NCBI GenBank assembly: GCA_023414155.1
Contig: JAEZOG010000271.1
Span: forward strand, 1 to 11,123
Source: Cyanobacteria bacterium OH_CFB_184
GTDB lineage: Bacteria; Cyanobacteriota; Vampirovibrionia; Gastranaerophilales; Gastranaerophilaceae
DNA: 11,123 nt
Direction: 5' to 3'
Below, piece after piece: positions 6,347 to 11,123 of this stretch. The translations under genes and the position numbers were made by a program. Positions within the stretch are counted from its first letter, which is position 1. The number at the start of each line of letters is the position of its first letter. The notes beneath the pieces are model-generated. The model had not been told where the DNA came from and did not search any database. It saw nothing but the letters and a program-made list of their open reading frames with translations.

Positions 6347-7456
6347 ATGTTAGATAACAAAAAATATTGGTTAGCTTTTGCTGCACTAGAAAAAATAGGT
6401 AGTATTTTCGTTCATAAATTATATGAACACTTTAATAATGATATCGAATTAGCTTGGAAAGCCGATATTTCTGACTTAGTTAATATTGATGGAATAACTA
6501 CAAAACAAGTTGAAAACTTTTTAAAAGAGAAACAAAACATAAATCCAGATGAATGTTTAGACTATATTTTAAAAAGTAATATAAATTTTATAACATTCGA
6601 TGATTCTGCTTATCCTGAACTTTTAAAGCATATTTATGGACCACCAATGACGCTTTTTATTGCTGGGGATATAAATAGGTGTAACTTTAATAAAACACTT
6701 GCTGTAGTTGGCTCTCGGAAAGCCAGTGAGTATTCAAAAGACATGTTAAACACAATTTTATCTGATTTTACAGGCTCTGATATTTGCATTGTTTCAGGTT
6801 TAGCAACAGGTATCGATACAGCAGCGCATTACTCTGCTATAAACTCAGGTTTATCAACTATTGCAGTCATTGCAGGTGGGTTTAAACATATTTATCCAAC
6901 TTCTAATAAGAATTTATTTAGAGAAATTCAAAATAGTCATGGTATCGTTATTTCAGAATATTGGCCTACATTTCAACCGATAGCTTGGAGATTTCCTCAT
7001 AGAAATAGGATTGTCAGCGGTCTTTCTTATGGAACACTTGTAGTTGAAGCAGCAATTAAAAGCGGTGCTTTAATAACAGCAAAACTATGCCTGGAACAAA
7101 ATCGCGAATTAATGTGCGTTCCCGGATTAATTTCTAACCCCAATACCGAAGGGATTTACAAGCTATTAAAAGAAGGAGCTTCGCTTGTAACATCCTCAAA
7201 AGATATATTAGATTGCCTTAGCTGGAATATCGAAAAAACAAATAAAACAAAAGAAAGTAAACAAAAAATTCAACTTTCAGAGCAAGAAAAACTAGTTTAT
7301 GATATTATTTCTAAAGATTCGTTTAGTTTAGATGATTTAATTTTAAAGACGAATATTAATATTGCTGATTTAATGGTAATATTAACGAGACTAGAGATAG
7401 AAGGACTAATAAAACAAACAGACGGGGATAAGTTCATTTCTCTTGCTGTTTTTTAG
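6347..7456 (+). CDS. dprA: DNA processing protein DprA (Smf)
   Basis: DprA binds incoming single-stranded DNA during natural transformation and loads RecA onto it; homologues are widespread even in bacteria not known to be competent. At 369 aa it is a normal full-length protein with three parts. The N-terminal helical SAM/HhH-like region (about 1-100) contains WLAFAALEKIGSIFVHKLYE. The Rossmann-like core shows VVGSRKAS (120-127), SGLATGIDTAAH (150-161), GGFKHIYPTSNKNLF (177-191) and RFPHRNRIVSGLS (215-227), all hallmark DprA motifs, followed by GTLVVEAAIKSGALITA. The C-terminal winged helix (about 305-369) ends in VILTRLEIEGLIKQ. No Shine-Dalgarno precedes the ATG, but the N-terminus aligns at the family's usual start. 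It lies 8 bp before topA, a pairing conserved in many bacteria, so the two are surely co-transcribed. No other competence gene is in the window. Confidence 0.97.
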   Translation: MLDNKKYWLAFAALEKIGSIFVHKLYEHFNNDIELAWKADISDLVNIDGITTKQVENFLKEKQNINPDECLDYILKSNINFITFDDSAYPELLKHIYGPPMTLFIAGDINRCNFNKTLAVVGSRKASEYSKDMLNTILSDFTGSDICIVSGLATGIDTAAHYSAINSGLSTIAVIAGGFKHIYPTSNKNLFREIQNSHGIVISEYWPTFQPIAWRFPHRNRIVSGLSYGTLVVEAAIKSGALITAKLCLEQNRELMCVPGLISNPNTEGIYKLLKEGASLVTSSKDILDCLSWNIEKTNKTKESKQKIQLSEQEKLVYDIISKDSFSLDDLILKTNINIADLMVILTRLEIEGLIKQTDGDKFISLAVF

Positions 7457-7464
7457 AAAGAATT

Positions 7465-9717
7465 ATGGCAAAAAAGAAAGCAGAAAAAGCACTAGTAATT
7501 GTTGAGTCACCAGCTAAATCTAAAACAATAAAAAAGATTCTAGGTGATTCTTTTCAAATAGAAGCAAGCTACGGACACATCAGAGATTTTCCTCCAAAAG
7601 TTTTAGGATTTGACGTTGTTAATGACTTTGAACCTTCATTTATTGTCATTCCTGAAAAGCAAGCTGTAGTCAAAAAATTAAATGATGCTGCTAAAAAATC
7701 CGATAAAATATACCTTGCATCCGACCCTGATAGAGAAGGAGAAGCTATTGCCTGGCACGTTAGACAAGTTTTAGAAGTGCCAGATGAAAAAATATTCAGA
7801 ATAGAGTTTAACGAAATCACACCAAAAGCGGTTAAAAATGCAGTCGAAAATTTTAGAAATATCGATATGCAAAAAGTTAAAGCTCAACAAACAAGACAAA
7901 TATTAGATAGGTTAGTAGGTTATAAAATAAGCCCTGTATTGTGGGAAAAACTTAGAAATAACAGACTTTCAGCTGGTAGAGTTCAAAGCGTCGCTTTAAG
8001 AATGATTTGCGAAAGAGAGTCTCAGATCGAAGCATTTGTTCCTCAAGAATACTGGACAATTTCTGCTGATTTATTAAAAGAAAAAAAATCTTTTGAAGCC
8101 GAATTAACTAAATATAACGGTAAAAAGATCGAAATTAATAATGAAGAAGCATCAAGTAAAATTGTAAAAGAGCTTTCTAAAAAAGGTCTTGAATATAAAG
8201 TTTCTAAAATTACAAAAAAAGAAACAACAAGAAAACCATCTGCACCGTTTATAACTTCAACCTTACAGAGAGAAGCCAGTAATAAACTAGGTTACGGCGT
8301 ATCTAAAACAATGCAGGTTGCACAAAAGTTATATGAAGGTATTGATCTTGATGGAGACGGCCCAGTCGGTTTAATTACATATATGAGAACCGATTCTGTC
8401 AGAATATCAGACGATGCTCAAGCTGATGCAAAACAATATATCACAGGTAATTATGGAGATGAATATTACCCAAAAACTCCTAATAGTTACGTTAAAACCG
8501 ATAAAAAGAATGTACAGGACGCTCACGAAGCGATTAGACCATCATATGTTGATAAAACGCCTGAAAGCCTCAAGCCATTATTAACAAATGAACAGTACCG
8601 CTTGTACAAGCTTATATGGGATAGATTTGTTTCTTCTCAGATGGAAAATGCAAAAGTTCAAAATACTTCAGTTGAAATCGAAGCTGGTGATTATACATTC
8701 AGATTAGGTTCAAGCAAAATATTATTTGATGGTTATTTAAAAGTTTATTCTGACACTGACGATAATGTTGAAGAACTGGCAAAAATGCCGACATTTAAAG
8801 AAAATGAAGTTTTAGAATTATCTAAAATAAATCCTAAACAGCATTTTACTCAACCACCTCCAAGATTTACAGAAGCTTCTCTTGTTAAGGCTATGGAAGA
8901 ATATGGAATCGGAAGACCGAGTACGTATGCCCCGATTATTTCTAAAATTCAACAAAAAGGATATGTTCAAAAGCTAGAAAAAGCTCTACAACCAACTCTT
9001 TTAGGAAGAACTGTATCAGAAAAATTAGTCGACCATTTTAAAAAGATCATGGACTATGAATTTACAGCTTCTCTAGAAGCAAAATTAGATGATATTGCTG
9101 AAGACAAAGCTGAGTGGAATAATGTACTTAAAGAGTTTTATGATCCATTTATTCAAACAGTAAATGATGCAAAAGAAAATATGGAAAAAGTCGTAATTGA
9201 TTCTGGAAAAGTTTGTCCTAATTGCGGAAAAGCAATGATCGTCAGAACAAGCAGATTTGGCACACAGTTCCTTGGATGCTCCGGTTACCCTGAATGTAAA
9301 ACTATGATGCCGCTTGATGGAGATCAAACAAGTCAGGCTAATACCGAAACTGATGAAAAATGTGAAAAATGTAACAGCCCTATGATTCAAAAAGTCGGAC
9401 CTTATGGACCATATTTAGAATGTACGGCAGAAACCTGCAAACATAGAAAAAGAATTATCAAATCTACAGGCGTAAAATGCCCTAAAGAAGGATGCGATGG
9501 AGAAATCGTATTCAAAAAATCTAAGTATGGCAAAATATTTTTCGGATGTAATAAATATCCTAAATGCGATTTTGTTTCTTGGTACGAACCTGTAGATGAG
9601 AAATGCCCTGAATGCTCAAGTATTCTAGTTAAAAAAATAACAAAAAAAGCTAGTAAACTTGAATGCATAAGCAAAGAATGTTCTTACTCAAGAGAAATGG
9701 AAGATAAAAGTGATTAA
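7465..9717 (+). CDS. topA: DNA topoisomerase I (type IA)
   Basis: TopA relaxes negative supercoils by passing a strand through a transient 5'-phosphotyrosine break, acting on the chromosome behind transcription and replication. The 750-aa protein starts with a Toprim domain: VIVESPAKSKTI (E14) and SDPDREGEAIAWH (D87, D89, E91 for Mg2+). The central domains carry RLSAGRVQSVALR and the catalytic YMRTDS, with Y306 as nucleophile and R308 beside it. HEAIRPS and YGIGRPSTYAPI follow. The C-terminus (584-745) has four consecutive zinc-ribbon-like repeats with Cys pairs: CPNC...CSGYPEC, CEKC...CTAETC, CPKEGC...CNKYPKC and CPEC...CISKEC. The ATG follows a weak GAAAG and lies 8 bp after dprA. Its stop overlaps the aroE start by 8 bp. 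Nothing is missing or truncated. Confidence 0.98.
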   Translation: MAKKKAEKALVIVESPAKSKTIKKILGDSFQIEASYGHIRDFPPKVLGFDVVNDFEPSFIVIPEKQAVVKKLNDAAKKSDKIYLASDPDREGEAIAWHVRQVLEVPDEKIFRIEFNEITPKAVKNAVENFRNIDMQKVKAQQTRQILDRLVGYKISPVLWEKLRNNRLSAGRVQSVALRMICERESQIEAFVPQEYWTISADLLKEKKSFEAELTKYNGKKIEINNEEASSKIVKELSKKGLEYKVSKITKKETTRKPSAPFITSTLQREASNKLGYGVSKTMQVAQKLYEGIDLDGDGPVGLITYMRTDSVRISDDAQADAKQYITGNYGDEYYPKTPNSYVKTDKKNVQDAHEAIRPSYVDKTPESLKPLLTNEQYRLYKLIWDRFVSSQMENAKVQNTSVEIEAGDYTFRLGSSKILFDGYLKVYSDTDDNVEELAKMPTFKENEVLELSKINPKQHFTQPPPRFTEASLVKAMEEYGIGRPSTYAPIISKIQQKGYVQKLEKALQPTLLGRTVSEKLVDHFKKIMDYEFTASLEAKLDDIAEDKAEWNNVLKEFYDPFIQTVNDAKENMEKVVIDSGKVCPNCGKAMIVRTSRFGTQFLGCSGYPECKTMMPLDGDQTSQANTETDEKCEKCNSPMIQKVGPYGPYLECTAETCKHRKRIIKSTGVKCPKEGCDGEIVFKKSKYGKIFFGCNKYPKCDFVSWYEPVDEKCPECSSILVKKITKKASKLECISKECSYSREMEDKSD

Positions 9718-10561
9718 ATTAGGATTAATTGGTTACCCTTTATCGCATTCAATGTCGGCAGTTATATTCAGAGCCGCATTTGAATCAGCCGTGATCGATG
9801 GATCATATGAGATTCTTGAAACTGAACCTGAAGATCTCATAGATAGAATCAAATTCCTTAAATCTCGAAATTTCGACGGTTTTAATGTTACTATTCCGCT
9901 TAAAGTTCCGATAACACTCTTTTTAGACCAAGTAGATAACATTGCAAATCAAGCAGGTTGTGCAAATACAGTTAAAATATTACCAGACAAATCGTTGCAG
10001 GGCTTTAATACTGATGTGCATGGTTTTATAAAAGCTATTCCTGGTGATATTCAAACAAAATTGAATGGTTCAAAAGTGGCTATAATTGGAAATGGAGGAG
10101 CTGCAAGAGCTGCAGCAGTTGCCTTAGCCCAACTTAATGTAAAAGAAATAGATTTTTATGTCAGAAACATAATTAATGCTTCAGTCATGATAAATATTGT
10201 CAGAGAAAATTTCCCAAATATAAAAATAAATTCTCATCAAATGCAGCATATCGATGATTTATCTTGGTATTCAATGCTTGTAAACACAACTCCAATAGGC
10301 ATGAGAGGTAAGGCAATGGGATTATCTCCGATACCTGAAGAAGTAATTAAAACCTTACATAGCGATGCTGTAGTTTATGATATTGTATACAATCCAATAA
10401 AAACTGCGTTAATAGAAATGGCTCAAAAACACAATATAAAGACTATAAACGGGCTGGATATGTTAATTTATCAAGCGGAAAAAGCATTTGAAATTTGGAC
10501 AGGTAAAAAGCCTGACGTTAAATCAATGAAAATTGCAGCTCTTGAGAGTTTAACAGTTTAG
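9710..10561 (+). CDS. aroE: Shikimate dehydrogenase
   Basis: AroE performs the NADPH-dependent reduction of 3-dehydroshikimate to shikimate, the fourth step of chorismate biosynthesis, in the cytoplasm. The 283-aa protein has a complete active site at the same numbering I recall for the E. coli enzyme. S14 and S16 sit in YPLSHSMSA, FNVTIPLK contains catalytic K65, N86 is in CANTV and D102 is in FNTDVHGF. The NADP-binding glycine loop is IIGNGGAARAA, with VNTTPIGM and INGLDMLIYQAEKAF at the C-terminus. The usual NRT motif after strand 2 is replaced by VRN, so the cofactor contact may differ slightly. It starts with GTG, 8 bp inside topA, with GGAAG at 9699-9703 as a likely Shine-Dalgarno, indicating translational coupling. 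Its stop overlaps that of the opposing gcvPB. Confidence 0.97.
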   Translation: MIKLGLIGYPLSHSMSAVIFRAAFESAVIDGSYEILETEPEDLIDRIKFLKSRNFDGFNVTIPLKVPITLFLDQVDNIANQAGCANTVKILPDKSLQGFNTDVHGFIKAIPGDIQTKLNGSKVAIIGNGGAARAAAVALAQLNVKEIDFYVRNIINASVMINIVRENFPNIKINSHQMQHIDDLSWYSMLVNTTPIGMRGKAMGLSPIPEEVIKTLHSDAVVYDIVYNPIKTALIEMAQKHNIKTINGLDMLIYQAEKAFEIWTGKKPDVKSMKIAALESLTV

Positions 10562-11123
10562 TTTTTATAAGCTAAATCAGGTTTTCTTGCAGCTAATGTT
10601 TCATCAACTCTTTTGACAGGTGTGTTAATAGGATGTTTCAATACTTCCTGTGGTGAATTTTTCACTTCTTCTGCAATTTCCTTCATTATTTCAATGAACT
10701 CATCGAGCCTTTGTTTATTTTCAGTCTCAGTAGGTTCTATCATAATTGCCTCAGAAACAATCAGAGGGAAATAAACTGTAGGCGGGTGGAAGTTATCATC
10801 CATAAGCCTTTTTGCAATTGCTAAAGTATTAACACCGTATTCTTTTTGCCAATCCCCTGATAATACAAACTCATGCATACACTTACAATCATGAGGAAGC
10901 AAGTAATGTGATTTTAACTTTTCTTTCATATAATTAGCATTTAAAACAGCATTTGTACTAACATCTTTGAGTGATTTACCCATTGAAAGTATATATGCGT
11001 ATGCTCTTATTAATATTCCAAAGTTACCGTAGAATGATTTTAGCTTTCCTATTGTGTTTTGTAACTCATAATTTTTGAAGTATTTTTCATCATCAAAATC
11101 TACTACTGGAACAGGTAAGTATT
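10558..11123 (-). CDS. gcvPB: Glycine dehydrogenase (decarboxylating) subunit 2, C-terminal part
   Basis: This is the C-terminal 187 residues of the PLP-dependent P-protein beta subunit. With GcvPA it decarboxylates glycine and passes the aminomethyl group to the lipoyl H-protein of the glycine cleavage system. The frame remains open from 10983 to the right edge and encodes YLPVPVVDFDD, then IGKLKSFYGNFG, VLNANYMKEKLK, CMHEFVLSG, NFHPPTVYFPLIVSEA and IMIEPTETENK, all characteristic of GcvPB. Two-subunit GcvPB proteins run to about 480-490 aa, so roughly the first 300 residues, including the PLP-binding lysine and its glycine-rich loop, lie outside. The ATG at 10983 is internal and is not the start. 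The 3' end overlaps aroE tail-to-tail by 4 bp, with no space for a terminator between them. Confidence 0.96.
   Translation of the reverse strand, partial: YLPVPVVDFDDEKYFKNYELQNTIGKLKSFYGNFGILIRAYAYILSMGKSLKDVSTNAVLNANYMKEKLKSHYLLPHDCKCMHEFVLSGDWQKEYGVNTLAIAKRLMDDNFHPPTVYFPLIVSEAIMIEPTETENKQRLDEFIEIMKEIAEEVKNSPQEVLKHPINTPVKRVDETLAARKPDLAYKN

Noticed and set aside
9085..9674. Minus-strand frames inside topA
   Set aside because: They are antisense shadows of the zinc-ribbon region, with no start signals or recognisable domain.
10558..10983. A 141-aa gene starting at the ATG at 10983
   Set aside because: The frame stays open to the window edge, and the codons upstream encode the conserved GcvPB segment with KSFYGNFG, so this ATG is internal.
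1..11123. CRISPR array, insertion sequence, prophage or defence island
   Set aside because: I saw no regularly spaced repeats, transposase or integrase motifs, terminal inverted repeats or phage genes; all sizeable genes but one fall in known families of mostly housekeeping type.

Overview
The window is an ordinary-looking, AT-rich bacterial chromosome segment, roughly one third GC by eye. It holds ten protein genes and no RNA genes, CRISPR array, insertion sequence or prophage that I can see. Several proteins resemble cyanobacterial versions. The 186-aa protein at 2062-2622 matches, from memory, a small 'DNA recombination-mediator protein A' family typical of Cyanobacteria. The MnmD-like methyltransferase also has the cyanobacterial-style layout. 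Combined with the low GC and the lack of any photosynthesis gene, this suggests a non-photosynthetic relative of Cyanobacteria, such as a gut Melainabacterium (Gastranaerophilales). That placement is an inference from family resemblance and no search was run.

Left part (1-5019): a UvrD/PcrA-type helicase runs off the left edge on the minus strand. It is divergent, across a 90-bp gap, from the small DprA-like SLOG/Rossmann protein. That gene converges (11-bp gap) on a minus-strand pair: an MnmD-like tRNA-wobble-uridine methyltransferase (5019-3958) followed by an FAD-dependent oxidoreductase (3902-2634). A 302-bp, extremely AT-rich intergenic region (5020-5321) separates this divergent block from the genes to the right.

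Right part (5322-11123): a NarL/FixJ-type response regulator without an adjacent kinase comes first. A 77-aa protein of unknown function follows, with a strong Shine-Dalgarno sequence and a plausible sigma70 promoter of its own. Next comes the tight run dprA-topA-aroE (8-bp gap, then an 8-bp overlap). aroE converges on gcvPB (glycine dehydrogenase subunit 2), whose 5' part lies beyond the right edge; the two stop codons overlap by 4 bp.

Functionally this is mostly housekeeping: DNA repair and recombination (PcrA, DprA), topology (TopA), aromatic amino-acid synthesis (AroE), glycine catabolism (GcvPB) and tRNA modification (MnmD). I found no convincing novel multi-gene system. The items most worth following are the second, DprA-related SLOG protein, the methyltransferase/FAD-oxidoreductase pair, and the small 77-aa protein with unusually good expression signals.
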